From Cryptomeria japonica (taxonomy: Eukaryota; Streptophyta; Pinopsida; Cupressales; Cupressaceae): a stretch of DNA of 64,000 bases. The DNA is taken from NCBI RefSeq assembly GCF_030272615.1, contig NC_081407.1, forward strand, positions 376,456,877 through 376,520,876. Direction: 5' to 3'. A program made the position numbers and the translations under genes. Below are positions 24,211 through 36,604 of this stretch, one piece after another (position 1 is the stretch's first letter; each line of letters opens with the position of its first letter). The notes below the pieces were generated by a model. It saw only the letters and a list, made by a program, of their open reading frames with translations. It was not told the origin of the DNA and made no database searches.

Positions 24211-24449
24211 CATAACCCTTTCTAGAATTAAACAAATTTTACTCCAACAAAAGATCATGGGGGTTTCACTAGAGATATTGAATAAGAGATAGACTTCTAC
24301 TGATGCATTAAAAGCATTGGCATGTTCTTCATTTATTGATGTAAACTCTTTGTGATGCCACCACAACCAACAAAGGTGTAAAAGGTTGTTTGCAATGCAT
24401 GGATTTTTAGGATTGTTCTCTAAGAAAATAGAACTAAAGTATGGAAGCA
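24211..24449. other. Short unassigned spacer before CWC22 pseudogene
   Basis: AT-rich, no recognisable feature on the plus strand. A minus-strand open frame (24037-24366) has no motif I can assign. Confidence 0.3.
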
Positions 24450-26488
24450 GGATCTACCAGCTCCTGAGGGAATCTTGATGAAAAATAACTGTAAAATATT
24501 TGGGCGAGCTTATATGCAAAAAATCATGCTTCCTGATGGGTTTATGTACAGAAATAAGAATGAATTAAGTGGTAAAGGGGCTTCTGGGAACAAGAGGGAT
24601 AGAGAGGCAGTGGAAGTGAAAACTTTTTGTGTTGTGTCTGCTCCATCTTAGAATTGGAATGGTGAAGGTGTTGTAAGAGGAGTTGAGAAGGGTGTTGGAA
24701 GAAGTGGGGGTGTTTACATTACCCCATTTAAGCTGTCTCAAATGATGAAACATGTGGAAGACAAGAGCAGTGTGGAATACCAATGCATGACATGGGATGC
24801 CCTTCGGAAGAGTATCAATGGGTTAGTAAACAAGGTAAATGCATCTAACATCAAGAACATCAAAACAGAGTTGTTTTCAGAGAATCTCATCCATGGGAGG
24901 GGTCTATTTTGTAGGTCTTGTATGAAATCCCAAATGGCATCCCCTAGATTTATAGATGTTTTTGTTGTGTTGGTTGTTGTGGTAAATACAAAATTTCCTA
25001 AAGTTGGCACTCTGCTTTTGTGAAGAATTATTTTGCAGCTTAAGAGGGCATACAAATGCAATGACAAGCACATGTTGATAGTAGCGGCCAAATTCATAGC
25101 TCATTTAGTGAATCAACAAGTTGCACATGAGATCATTGCCTTGGAACTTCTCACCCTTTTACTAGAGAACCCCACAGATGATAGTGTAGAGGTTGTTGTT
25201 GGGTTCGTGAAAGAATGTGGTTCTTTGTTGCAAGACCTTTCACCCAAAGGTCTCTATGGGATTTTTGAAAGATTTAGAGGTATTCTCCATGAGGGGGAAA
25301 TTAACAAACGAGTATATTTTTTAATTGAAGGCCTTTTTTCAATTTGCAAAGCTAAGTTCGAGGGTCATCCAGCTATGCATCCAGATCAGTTAACACATGA
25401 ATTTTTCCTAGAAGATGAACTTGATCAAGATGCTGGTTTGGATGTTTTCAAGCCAGATCCTAATTTCTTAGAGCATGAGGCAACCTATGAAAAATTGAAG
25501 AAATATATCCTTGGAGATGCTTCTTCAAACGAAGCAGAAGGGGAGAATGATTCAGGTGATGATTCAGATGATGTTGATGATGATGATGATGATGATGAAG
25601 AGGAAGGTGAGGAAGCACTAAGAATATAGGATGAGACAAAGACAAACTTGGTCAATTTAAGACGTTCATTTTATTTGACAATCATGTCAAGTGTTGATTT
25701 TGAGGAAGCTAGTCATAAGCTACTAAAGATCAAGCTTGAACTTGGTCAAGAGAGAACATACCTTAATTATTATGGTCTTCTTGGGCAAAGATTTTGTATG
25801 ATCAATAAAATTTATGAGGAAATTTTTTGATAAGTGTTTTGTACAACAGTATTCTATGATATATAGACTGGAAACAAATAAACTACGTAATGTTGCAAAG
25901 TTTTTGGCCCACTTACTTGGCACAAATGCTCTTCCATGGCATTGTCTTGCTTATATATGTCTGACAGAGGAAGATACTACCTCCTCTCCCCATATTTTTA
26001 CACCAAGCTTCTCTTGCAGGAGCTGGCAGAGTATCTTGGTATATTGTTGCGTAATGAAAGGTTGAACGATCCAACAATGTAGGAGTCTTTTGATTCAATT
26101 TCTCCAAAGGACAATCCCAAAAATTCACAGTTTGCTATCAATTTATTTACTTCTATTGGTCTTGGTGGTATCACTGAGAATTTAAGTGAGTCTTTGAAGA
26201 ATATGCCAAGGCTTGTAATGCAGCAGCAAAAGTCTATTCCTATGTTAGATGAATCTACCTCTAATGACAATTCTTCTAGTTCATCAGGTTTGTCAGATTC
26301 TGATACACCAAACTCAAATTCTGAGAGTGAAATTGACAGTGAGAGCAGTAAGGAGTCACCAAGAAAGAAAAATAATTCAAAGCATGATTGAGTATGAAGA
26401 AAGAAAAAGAAAGAAAAGGTCGAGGGCATCTGACTCAGAGGATGGAAGTGATAGTGAAAAAATCAGAAGGAAAAAGAAAAGGAATTAA
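24450..26488 (+). pseudogene. CWC22: CWC22 splicing factor pseudogene (probably processed)
   Basis: CWC22 is a spliceosome protein with MIF4G and MA3 domains that binds eIF4A3. Here the plus strand gives, in order: 'GVYITPFKLSQMMKHVEDKS' (about 24708-24765); MIF4G sequence through 'CRSCMKSQMASP' to 'AKFIAHLVNQQVAHEI' and 'LSPKGLYGIFERFRGILHEG' (24780-25300); an Asp/Glu-rich linker; the MA3 half 'NLVNLRR...[20 protein letters not shown]' to 'LETNKLRNVAKFLAHLLGT' (25650-25925); 'FTSIGLGGITENL'; and a Ser- and Arg/Lys-rich tail. Breaks: TGA at 25021, TAG at 25627 and 26080, frameshifts near 25815 and 26015-26040, and in-frame losses near 25375 and 25750. About 2 kb runs without introns, suggesting a retrocopy, although no poly(A) tail or target duplication is evident. 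Sequence before 24700 is less certain. Confidence 0.92.
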
Positions 26489-26867
26489 AAATCTTTCTAG
26501 TTAGTTATTCAAGGCTCCAGTAGACACCATTTTCCTGGACTGTGACAAACAAAAGAATCACTCCCAAGTGCTTTGGTTTTATAACAGATGATTATAAGAT
26601 GCTACAATGTTGTCTTATGTATTTTAATAGCCATGGGTTTTAGAGTTCTATACTTGACAGGTAATAGATAAATAGTGTTAGGAGGAGAAAATATTGAAGG
26701 CCAAGTGCAGATTGTGATAATACTAGATCAATGAATCTTGTTATTTATTGAGTATTTCTTGTTTTCCATGTTGTGTGATGTACCATAAGCAAACTAGAAA
26801 TCTAAATTCAATAAGATTCTTTGTTTAGTGATGATAATTTCTATTTTCTTGCCTGTGAAGAAAGACC
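26489..26867. other. Spacer between CWC22 pseudogene and CACTA transposase
   Basis: Probably CWC22 3' UTR remnant followed by the 5' part of the transposon. I looked for a CACTA-type terminal inverted repeat here and did not find one. Confidence 0.35.
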
Positions 26868-29800
26868 ATGTCAGACAATATCAATGAACAACAAAATAAG
26901 GAGACAATTGCTAGATTGTGGTCTAACTTGAAAAGAAAAGGTGATGGAAAATGTTATTGTCCATGCAAAATTTGTAAGGGTTTAAAGACTAGAAGACTTC
27001 TAATCAAAACAACAAAGAAACATTGTAGGTTGCATGGTCACATTGAAGGTGGACATGATTATCATCCATTGGTAATTTTTTCATTATATCATGGCAACAA
27101 TTTCTATACATAATAAATCACGTGATGATGAGATCATGATCACGGTTTATTTATGTTTATCAATTTTATATAGGTCGAGCACCCTGGAGCACATGGTATG
27201 GATCAACACAACCCTGATAATATGGTTTTCAAAGTGGACAAACATGGAGGTGTGAATATCGAAGCTAAAGATAATGATCCCATGGAAGATGACAATCATG
27301 AGCTAGAAAACACAATTGAAGATGATGGTACAAGTACATTGATCCATGACTCATTTAGTATGCGCACAGCTGATCATGATGATGAAGATGACCTTGATGT
27401 TTTTCATGATGTCCCTCTACTTGAGAAGGCATCTGAGGCCCTTTATGAAGGCTCATAGGCAAATCTTCTCTCCGCTGTATTGTTGTTGGTGAACTTGAAG
27501 GTTATGAATGGTTTATCCAACATAACAATGTCACATATGTTATGGTATGTCATATATGTCATAATAAATTGTGAATCATGTTGTACCATTAATATTCTTT
27601 ATTATAACAAATTATATTTATTCATTGTAGACTGATAGGTGAGTTTTTGTTACCACCATCAAATATTCTACCTCGCTCATACCGAGAATTATCTGCCATT
27701 ATGAAAGATATTGCAATGGAGTATCAAACAATAGATGCTTGTCCCAATGATCATATTATATATCACAAACAACATGAATTTTGAATTGAATGCCCTGAAT
27801 GTCATATCAGTAGATATCAAACAGATCAAATAACAAAAAGGTTTCCTCACAAGGTTCTTCACTATATTCCCATTTTTCCACGTATGCAACGATTAATCAA
27901 GTGCACTAGCTTGGCACAATTTATGGATTACCATGCATGCAATAGAAGTCAAGATGACATTATTTGAATGCCTGTGGATGGTTTAGCATTTATGGACATA
28001 GAGGAAAAGTGGCCACACTTTAAAGAAGAACCTTGTAATCTCAGGCTTTCATTGGCAGCGAACTGTGTCAATCCATTTGCAGAGATGAGATCTGTTTACT
28101 CAGTGTGGCCTATTTTTGTTATCAACAATAACATTCCTCCATGGATGTCAATAAAGAGGGAGCACATAATGTTGGAAATGATTATTCCAGTTATTTTATC
28201 ATTTAAATATAGTCATCTAAATTTAATTATAAATATTGCAGTAAAATGGTCATAATAATTATGTAATGTTTTTGTTCATTTGATTAGGTAAGTACCAAGT
28301 TAAAGATATGAATGTATATATCGAGCCTCTTATCGACGAGTTGCTAGAGTTATGGAATGGTGTCACTATGTATGACATCTCTCGACCAATAGGACAAAGA
28401 CAGTTTCAATTCCATGTGATGCTTCTATGGACAATACACGATGCCCTGAGGCTAACACATTTTTGTGGTATGTTATAGTGTTTAAGTTGTGCAAGAACAT
28501 TATAATTCAAAAAATTATCATATTTAATCCAATTATACATTATCTTGTAGGTCTTCAAACAAAGGGAAAATTTGCATGTCATGTTTGTGGTCCAAAGATG
28601 AAATCTCGTCATTCAAAAAGTTTACGAAAGTAGGTGTTTGATGAGTCTAGGCACTTTCTCCACAAAAATCATAAGTATCAAAATACTGAAAAACATCTTT
28701 TCAATGGGAAAGAAGAGAATACATCAAAGCCATGAAGAATGACACCTCACCTATGGAAGTTGGAATATAATAGAATTAATCGTCAAGGTAATGCCATTCC
28801 ATCTATTGGTTTGTCATAAAACATCTTTTCTATTTTGTTTTGTTTACTGATGATGTGATTGATGATCATGAAGGTCGTGAAGGCATAAATGACCACCTTC
28901 CTAAGGGAATAAAAAGTTATCCCTGACAATATAGTAGGTTGCCCTACTATGAGCAGTTACAAATTGTTCATTTTTTTGATAGTATGCATATTGGACAGAA
29001 TATAACAGAGACAATATGGAAAATATTGGATGGAAGGCATGACAAAGAAAAAATTGTCAAAATATGTAGTGACATTTAGGATTCCAATCATGCAATGATA
29101 AATATCATTCAATCAAATAGCCATGGAGACCAAATTTATATAAGTGAGCTTCCTTGGTTATTAACGGACCAGCAAAGCAATGCTATAAAAGAAGTCATAC
29201 AAAAAATTCGATTTCCCATAGGATTTTCTACAAACATAAACAATCTCATATCAAAGAAAATTGAATTTGGGCTAGGGATGAAAATGCATGATTGGCATAC
29301 CTTCATTAAGGTAATTCATGTTCTTTTGTTTTTAGTATGTATTTAAGTACTGCGCGTACGTGTACTTTTCCTTATGTTACAAAAAAATGAAAAGATAATT
29401 TTATAATTGTTGCAGTACGTTCTACCTCTATCTCTCCTAGACGACTTCGACAATAATGTCAAGCAAGTCATATATGATCTTGGAAAATACATGAGGTAAG
29501 TAGTGATATTTGTTTAGTTCATTGTATAGATATTATATTTGCGATATGTTTTACTTGTTATGTAATATATTATTTTTGCATCTTGAATACCTTGTAGGTG
29601 GTTTTCATGTAAAGAAATCCATAATGACAATATAAAATATTGCAAGAGAAAAATTCCTCATTTAATGTGTGAAATGCAAAAGTGTCTACCTTCAACTTTT
29701 TTCAATGCACAAGAACACTGCCTCATACACCAAGTTGAGGAGATTGAATTGTGTGGACTTGTACACACTAGGTCAATGTGGATGGTTGAGAGGCACTTGA

Positions 29801-30746
29801 AATTTTTGAAGGCTTTGGTTCAACAAAGAGCACATCCTGAGGGTTCTATGGTGGACGGATATATGGTATACTAGACTATGGTGTACATTTTTGAATATCT
29901 TCCTAAGTTTGCAGCAAAGATCCACGTGGATTGCATTTGGGATGCCAACACCATTAACAAATTCAAAGGAGAGTACTTGATGGGGAAAGGTAGATTGAGG
30001 AAAGTGAGAGGTAATTATAAGATGTTATTGTAGTTAATTAATTCTTAATCTTCAAAATAAATTGATTGTAAGACACCTATTTATTTTTTGTACAATTGAT
30101 CGAGAGTGGGATGCACTACATTTGTATATTGCAAATAATCTTGATTGGATGACGGTATGGATTAAATGTTGTCAACATTCTAGATGCACGTTAACATGGG
30201 AAGGTGTGGCTTCATTGGTTAAAGAAGCACATCGTAATGGAGATTCCAATGTTACGCAAAGGGAAATTGATTTAGCATATGGTTTAAGAGATAAATAGGT
30301 ACGTATAAATTTATTAATCACCCATAAGTTTATCAACTCACAATGCAATGAATTTTACATGTTTGACATATCACAGGTCAAACACCACAACGATATGTGC
30401 TGCAATTGTCATAAATTTCGCATAAAAAAGTTGGATGACACGAAGAAAAATTGTAATTATGGCATCACTGCAGTCTTTGAGGTGACAAATATTTCATCGA
30501 GAAATGACATTCATCCTCAACAGTCTCAAAATTGATACTATGGCATTTTGGATGATATACTTGAGTGTGACTTTAATTCCTTCAAATTAGTTTTGTTTGT
30601 TGTCAAATGGTACATGCTACGATTGAATATAAATGATCCTAATAGAGTTGTTATTGAACATGATAATGGTTTTATAATGCTAAATACAAGGTCATTTGAA
30701 CTAGTAGGGGATGAGCCCTATGGTCTTCCAAGCTAATGTGAGCAAG

Positions 30747-30751
30747 TATTT
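30747..30751. repeat. Target duplication TATTT, left
   Basis: TATTT here and at 32235-32239 flank the solo LTR. With the insert removed, the transposase frame continues from 'CEQVF' into 'LEVPHKLGWSF'. Confidence 0.9.
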
Positions 30752-32234
30752 TGATAACTCAATGATGAACGAATAGTACCAAACCGGTACTGAGAGGGGG
30801 GGGTGAATCAGTATAGACAAAAACACACTCTTAAACTAGTTTGTCAATAGACACTACGTATTGACAGAAAAATAGTAACATTGGTCCTTAAACAGAGTAT
30901 AAACAGCAAAACCTAGAATAACTGAGACAAGCATAAACCAATTGACACTTTTCTTCTCATACGATCTAACACTTCATTTCCATTTCACCCTAATGCATGA
31001 ACAGGTAATCTACCATCTAAGATATACATATAACAGCTAGATCAACATGAATCACCTCTTAACAGAAAACAATCATAGCATCACATTAAGAAGACATCAC
31101 ACATGACACAGATTTTTCACGTGGAAACCCAACTGGGAAAAACCACGGTGGGGATGAATATCCACAAGCTTGTTTTTGAACTATTTAGAAGTCCACTCTG
31201 TTAGGAGCCTTGTTCAGTTAAAGACTGATACAATAGGTTCTGTTAGGAACTGATCTTGTTAGGGATCACCGATTAAGGGATGGATATAATACCCAGTAGA
31301 GGGTTAAACCTTGTTAAAGGTTACCTTGTTAGAGGATTTCAAGAACTCAATTGTTTGAGTCACCCTATTAAAGGATTTACAGCAAGCTGGTTAAAGCTAC
31401 CCTGTTAAGGGATTTCTCAACTGTTGAGGTGGGTAGAGATCAACAGGTATTACAATGATCTAGTAACAACACTCAATGCCAATGCAGATCCGCTTTAGCT
31501 CCTCTTCACCTTCTGCGCTTACACTCTACAGGTATCACTTCTCTCCTCCAGTCTGGCAAGAATCATGTATCCCTTCTCTTGGATACACACACACAACTTT
31601 TGCCAACAAACTCTGAAAGAATCACAACATCAACCTTATAGGAAAACAGATAGGTTGATAGCATAAACCTTAAACCCTAAACCTATTAGGTTAAGGAATT
31701 CAAACTATTCAATCCTGACCATTGAGCACATTGCATAAAATGTAATAGTCTTGATCCAATCTCAAGATATTCTTCATTGTTCATTTTTCACCGATTTCAT
31801 GGTGGCGGATAACCTATCACATGTTATCACCATTTACAGACTTCGCACATTCCCGAGGTAGATAGGAACAATCTCCTTCATGCAAGATCCTTCATGTGCA
31901 CAAGGCTTACATGGAAACATGATCTGCTCTTCATTACTATGCTAACTAATCACACAAGGTCACCAGTTGAGCCACATAGGCTTGAAGCACTTCAACTGAA
32001 AACCCTAAAGTTGAGACTACCAACCAGTAGTCATACAATGCTTCCTCGTGCTGGTTCACATAAGCATATGTTAGTTCACCTTGATCAAACACACCGCTTC
32101 ACTTTGGCACAAACATCAATTCACAGTGTTATTCCGGATCTCACATATTTCGGTTCTCTCCTCTTCAGCATATTGACATCAATGACAACATACAATGTCA
32201 TTATGTCCTCATACCGGTTCACATAATGCCAACA
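30752..32234 (-). mobile_element. Solo LTR of a copia-type element inside the CACTA gene
   Basis: 1,483 bp. Read on the minus strand it begins TGTTGGCATTATGTGAAC and ends CATCATTGAGTTATCA. It has a perfect 5-bp duplication and no internal retroelement sequence, so it is a solo LTR left by LTR-LTR recombination. It shares its ends and a central block (31121-31160, the complement of the 'GTGGAAACCCAACTGGGAAA' word) with the LTR at 62371-63977, and more distantly with those at 59566 and 44541. It carries three degenerate copies of an 'ACCCTGTTAAGGGATTT'-like word between 31321 and 31417. Confidence 0.92.
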
Positions 32235-32239
32235 TATTT
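32235..32239. repeat. Target duplication TATTT, right
   Basis: Right copy of the duplication made by insertion of the parent of the solo LTR. Confidence 0.9.
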
Positions 32240-32420
32240 TACTTAGAGGTTCCACATAAACTGGGTTGGTCATTTATTGTTAGACATGATCCAAGAGGAA
32301 GGTCGATAAAGTATAATGTGATGGAAGAAGAAGATACCGAAGAAGTAGAAGATGAAGTGGATGATGATCATGATCGGCAATTTCTCAATGACGATGAAGA
32401 AGAACAAGAAGAAGAAGAAT

Positions 32421-32445
32421 ATGATGATGATGGTGATGGTGATGG

Positions 32446-32525
<80 letters not shown>
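32421..32525 (+). repeat. (GAT)n microsatellite encoding poly-Asp
   Basis: An almost pure GAT run, with a few GGT interruptions at its start, lies in the acidic 3' end of the transposase exon and would encode about 30 consecutive Asp with an occasional Gly. The antisense frame would read poly-Ile or poly-Ser/His. Acidic tails are usual here, but the length looks like microsatellite slippage. Confidence 0.9.
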
Positions 32526-32778
32526 GTGTTGGTGATGATGATCTTGATATTTATGATGATGAAGAATGAAATCTATGAGGTATGAGATTAGTATATTATC
32601 TATTTAATACTGACTTCTTCATAGAATATTTTTTACATAATTAATTCATTATGTTTTGAATTCTAAGGCCATTACATAATTAATTCATGATGCACCTTTT
32701 AATATGGAGATGGAGATAGAGAGAGTGACTATTTATGTAATTTCACTAACGTTTTTTAAATTTTTTCTTTGTCATAGG

Positions 32779-33932
32779 ATGACATGGATCCATCACATAT
32801 CGCAGACAGAGATGTATCTTGCGACACTTCTACCGAGCAAGTAAACCTCATTGTAATTGTACAAATTAGATAGAAGCAAACTGTTACATTATTGTGTTCT
32901 TTTTTTTAGTGATTTATACTAATTTTGTAATTGTTAATGATATTCTTGACACAGATGGATGTTCGGGGAAAGGGAAAGGGAGTTGCAGTACCTGAGCACA
33001 TTTCTATGGATGTGGAATCATTAGGCTTAAGCAATGATGACCCTGAAGATCCCACAAACCTTGTGAAATTCTTTAAAATGTCTCTTATAAAAATTAGAAA
33101 AGAGATTGTTTCTTTGGCAGTCGTGCATCCTACCACTGATGAGATATGACAGAGGGTTGAACTATTGTACAAGACAATAGAAAACTTGCAAGTAAGTAGT
33201 AATGAAAGCTTTAATTATAACAAAAGTTCAATAATGGTTTATATTTTATTCTCTTTTATGTCATTAACTAAAATATGTACGTATTGTTTTTATAGCAATT
33301 TATCTGCCCTCATGAAAGTCATTCCCATGATCAGGGTGTTGTAGGATCTTCAAGTGATGACAATTTTCTTGTATTATCACTCTGAGTACCTAAAACACAT
33401 CATACTTGATACTATCAATTTTCAAAATAAAGGTTCATCCTTGTTTACAATTCTTTCACTTTTCATATATTTAATGTTTGATATATTTAATGTATTATTC
33501 TTTAGGTGCTATCAATGTTACTATGCAAATGTCGTTGTTGCCTCATCAGAGGTCACCCTTACCTATATTGCCGACTGCAATGTCAGCAACACGTAGCATG
33601 CACACATCCTCTAGTGCATGTCATATTGGCCTACCCACTATTGGTAGATCCCTATTTTGCTCTATCTTCTGTCATGTGTTTATTTCCCTTCAAGCATTCT
33701 TTCTTGAATTCTAATGCCATTTCATAGTGGATTCATTTTTTGCAAGAGGAAATGCACATGAAGATGTGCCAGAGGTGACTACTACTGATAACATACCATC
33801 ATTTCCTGGATCTTCTCGTATTGCTAGTACGGGAACGTTGCAGGCCACATTGGTGGTGAGCAATGAAGAAATGCTTCCCTTAAAGATACAAAAGGTTCCA
33901 GGCACTTTAAAATTATTATTATATATACTCTA
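32779..33932 (+). pseudogene. 5' exons of second CACTA gene (En/Spm-like), fragmentary
   Basis: Downstream of the transposase, short open segments lie between intron-like AT-rich gaps on the same strand. They are about 32780-32840 ('DMDPSHIADRD'), 32955-33192 ('MDVRGKGKGVAVPEHISMDV', with a stop at about 33147), 33297-33355, about 33504-33660 and 33727-33893. CACTA elements usually carry a second gene after the transposase whose product binds subterminal repeats. The assignment rests on position and on the clearer 3' part (40800-42260). Several stops and shifts make it non-functional. Confidence 0.5.
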
Positions 33933-34037
33933 ATTGTAATTTACTTTATGATCACTCGTTTTGGACTAATGATCTCATGAATTTTTTGTAGGCAATGATA
34001 TTTTCTATAAACATCTTAGTGACATTGCATTGCAGAT

Positions 34038-34042
34038 ATTTG
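34038..34042. repeat. Target duplication ATTTG, left
   Basis: ATTTG precedes the 5' LTR of the copia element and is repeated at 40649-40653 after the 3' LTR. Confidence 0.93.
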
Positions 34043-34682
34043 TGTTAGTGTAGGTTTTTTATTTTCCTTATGTTAGGGGTATTTATTTTTCCTACACATA
34101 TATTATTTAGGCTTTCTTAGGTTAATAGGTGTGGTTTATATGAGGACACGTGGTGAAATACTTCAGCTACATGTGTAACTCTCCACCTCACATGGGTAGT
34201 TGAGCTTCACACCCTCTTTTGGCTTCTTGTTCCACCTCTCATAACCACTATTTTGTCATTTCCTAAGTGGGTTATGGGGTACTTGGGTTTCACACCCTCT
34301 TTTGGCCTTATGTGCCAACTTTCTTAACTCCTTTTTTGTCTTCATGTAAAGAGGTTATGCCACATGTTTTGGCATTTACCAAGAAGGTAAAACCTCCCAC
34401 TTTTTATGGGGAATAGGAGTTAATGCACCCCTTGGATGTATATGCTTATGTTTTTCTATATAATAAGCACTATACTCTCACCTTCACTAGTCAAGTTATT
34501 GAAGTGATAGCTCGGTGAGAGTCTTCTCCAAATTCTCCTCTTTGTCTCTATTTCTCTCTCATATTGAAATTATCTTCATTCAGCTATTTTGATCTTCGAT
34601 CATCCATTGTGTGAGGAGTTGCATGTGATCTACGACTGACATCAGATCTTGGCTCGATTCTTGCTTCTCGCAAAATATCACA
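34043..34682 (+). repeat. Copia 5' LTR
   Basis: Starts TGTTAGTGTAGG, ends ATATCACA, and is 640 bp. A TATATAATAAGC-like promoter word lies near 34458. It is closely similar to the 3' LTR at 40008-40648 with scattered substitutions. Confidence 0.95.
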
Positions 34683-34694
34683 TGGTATTAGAGC
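34683..34694 (+). other. Copia primer binding site
   Basis: TGGTATTAGAGC directly abuts the LTR. It is the initiator-Met tRNA complement with one change (T for C) from the common form. Confidence 0.85.
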
Positions 34695-35710
34695 TTATTG
34701 TCTAGTATAGCTCATTATTTTTTTTTATTTATTTAAGGGATTTGAGACTTTTATATAGCTAATATTTTCCTTAAAAACTAAGTATTCTCTTCTCCTGCAT
34801 TCTCGTATGATCTAGAGAATCAGAACAATTTAAAGGAAAATAGATTCTAGTTAAATCTAGTTTACATGTATGTGTTCTTGTAAGATCTAGGTGATTGCAG
34901 CTTTATGGTAATATTGGAAGCTTAATAAGAATTTTTAGAGTGTCCATAAGGCTTGACAAAGTCAAAAGTGACTTTTACTTCACCAAAATCAGAATTTGGA
35001 GGACACAGTAAAAAATTAGAGTAAATTTGTTTTACTGGAGCTATTTTCATTTCAGCTTTATTATTCCAATTTCTATTCACTTTCATAAAAAAATGATTTC
35101 TGGGTTTTCTTTCCAACATCAAAAAACTTCTAGGTTTTGGATAGTATTTCCAAAAAGTTAATAAATTTTGCAGAAATCGAGCTTGAATAGGGCCTAAGCT
35201 ATTTTTCTATCAGGGAAATTCAGCAACATTTCTTAAAAGTTGCACAACTTTTTCCTCGAGTGTCAAATTTTTGCAAACAAATACTTGACAGAAAGCTAGA
35301 AATGAGCACTCTCCATTATTACAGGTCTAATTGAAATTTTTTGCTTTTTTCTATCAGATATTAAAATTTGTATTAGCTGCTTCTTTTTCTCTTCAACTAG
35401 TCATATCTTTCTCCTCACAACTCTATTTTTCAAAAACTAATAGTTGTTGGAAAGGTAATAAGATAAATTAAGCAGTTATAAGGTTAATTTGTTTCAAATC
35501 TTGTCTCAAATTATTTGTATTTAAAATCTCTATTGGTTTTTTAAAAGAATTGTAATCTGATAAAAAGCCTTGTAAATGCACTAATTATAAAGTGTCAACC
35601 TTGTAATATTTGGGGGGGGTGATTTCTGAGACTAGTGAAAAGGGGGGGTGTCTCTTGTGCCTTCTTTCTTGCACTTTTCTTGATTCTTTGCAATCTTCTT
35701 TTCTACTATC

Positions 35711-36604
35711 ATGGATGCATCTATAGTTCCACTTTTAACACCATATAATTATTTTGAATGGAAATCTAAGATGATAATATATTTGAAAAGACATGGATAT
35801 CATCGTGTTACTATGGGACTTGAAATTGAACCTCAAGATGCTACAGAAAAGATTAAATGGTTTAATAAATGTGATGAAGCTTTTGGTACTCTATGTATGT
35901 CAGTCTCTCCAAACCTTCTTTTTCACATTCAATCTACCACTACACCAAATGTAGTGTGGACCACTTTGGAAAACTTCTTTGGTAAGCAAGATGAGCTAAG
36001 GGGTCATCAGTTAGAGAATGAACTCATAGGGTTGAATCCAACCAATTTTGATACTATACAAGACTTCTTCACTAAACTTAAGTCTGTAAGATTATAGTTG
36101 GAACAGTGTGGAACTAAGAAAGATAATAAGCAACTGATCTTGAGTATTCTTTCTAAGCTTGGTCCTAACTATTCAGTGTTTGTTTCTACATTCTATGCTA
36201 CAAAATGTGCCCTAGGTACCACATTCAAAATGCCTTCTCTAGATGAATTTTCTATAGAACTCACTAGGGAGCAAGACAAATTGGTTCAAATGGGTACAAT
36301 AAAACCCTCTAAGTCATATGCCTTGGTTGTAAATCAAGGCACAAAAGAACAAAAAGGGTCTAGTAAGCAAGATAAGAAACAAAAGAACCAAGGAGAGAAG
36401 AAAAAAGATCAGAAATCTGCTACTTCAAAAGCAGATAATCAAACCTCTTCATCAAGAGGTGAACAACCTAAGAAGGAGAAGGTCAAGTGTTCTTATTGTA
36501 AGAGGCCTGGTCATGATGAACATAAGTGTTTAAAGAAACAAATTGATCACCTTTCAAATCTTCTTGAAAAGAATAATATCAAGGTGCCTGATTCAGTCAA
36601 ATAG
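35711..36604 (+). pseudogene. gag: Copia gag (capsid and CCHC knuckle)
   Basis: Starts 'MDASIVPLLTPYNYFEWKSK', a typical copia gag beginning, with a UBN2-type capsid region and a basic Lys-rich linker. It ends with a complete CCHC zinc knuckle, CSYCKRPGHDEHKC (about 36489-36530). One in-frame TAG (36095-36097) breaks it in the middle and another (36602-36604) separates it from the protease. Both sit where a single C-to-T change of a Gln codon would make a stop. The leader before it (34695-35710) is non-coding and has two G-runs near 35612 and 35641. Confidence 0.92.

Larger units (their letters stand above)
26868..32569 (+). pseudogene. CACTA (En/Spm) TNP2-type transposase gene, decayed and interrupted
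   Basis: Plant CACTA transposases cut at CACTA-ended inverted repeats. Exons are readable: 26868-27071 (N-terminal, with Cys/His residues), 27174-27544 (ending in the 'DVPLLEKASEALYEG' and 'LLSAVLLLVNLKVMNG' blocks), 27631 to about 28190 ('IPPWMSIKREHIML'), about 28286-28467, 28551 to about 28785 ('GKFACHVCGPKMKSRHS'), about 28872-29310 (with 'FFDSMHI', the catalytic Asp motif), 29416-29494, and 29598 to about 30016 (DUF4218-like). The later exons, around 30090-30300 and 30377 to the end, include a DUF4216-like segment and an acidic tail. Most introns keep GT and AG. In-frame stops include 27456, 27782 and 27965. The last exon is split at 30751 by a solo LTR. The acidic tail contains a long GAT repeat. 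Confidence 0.88.

Noticed and set aside
23635-24366. Minus-strand open frames repeated in tandem
   Set aside because: They are antisense to the duplicated plus-strand exon-like segment and arise from the same duplication.
26489-26867. CACTA terminal inverted repeat at the left of the transposase gene
   Set aside because: No CACTA-start sequence with a matching inverted end near 42260-43300 could be found by eye.
32352-32585. Plus-strand frame encoding a long poly-Met run
   Set aside because: Shadow of the GAT microsatellite in the wrong frame.
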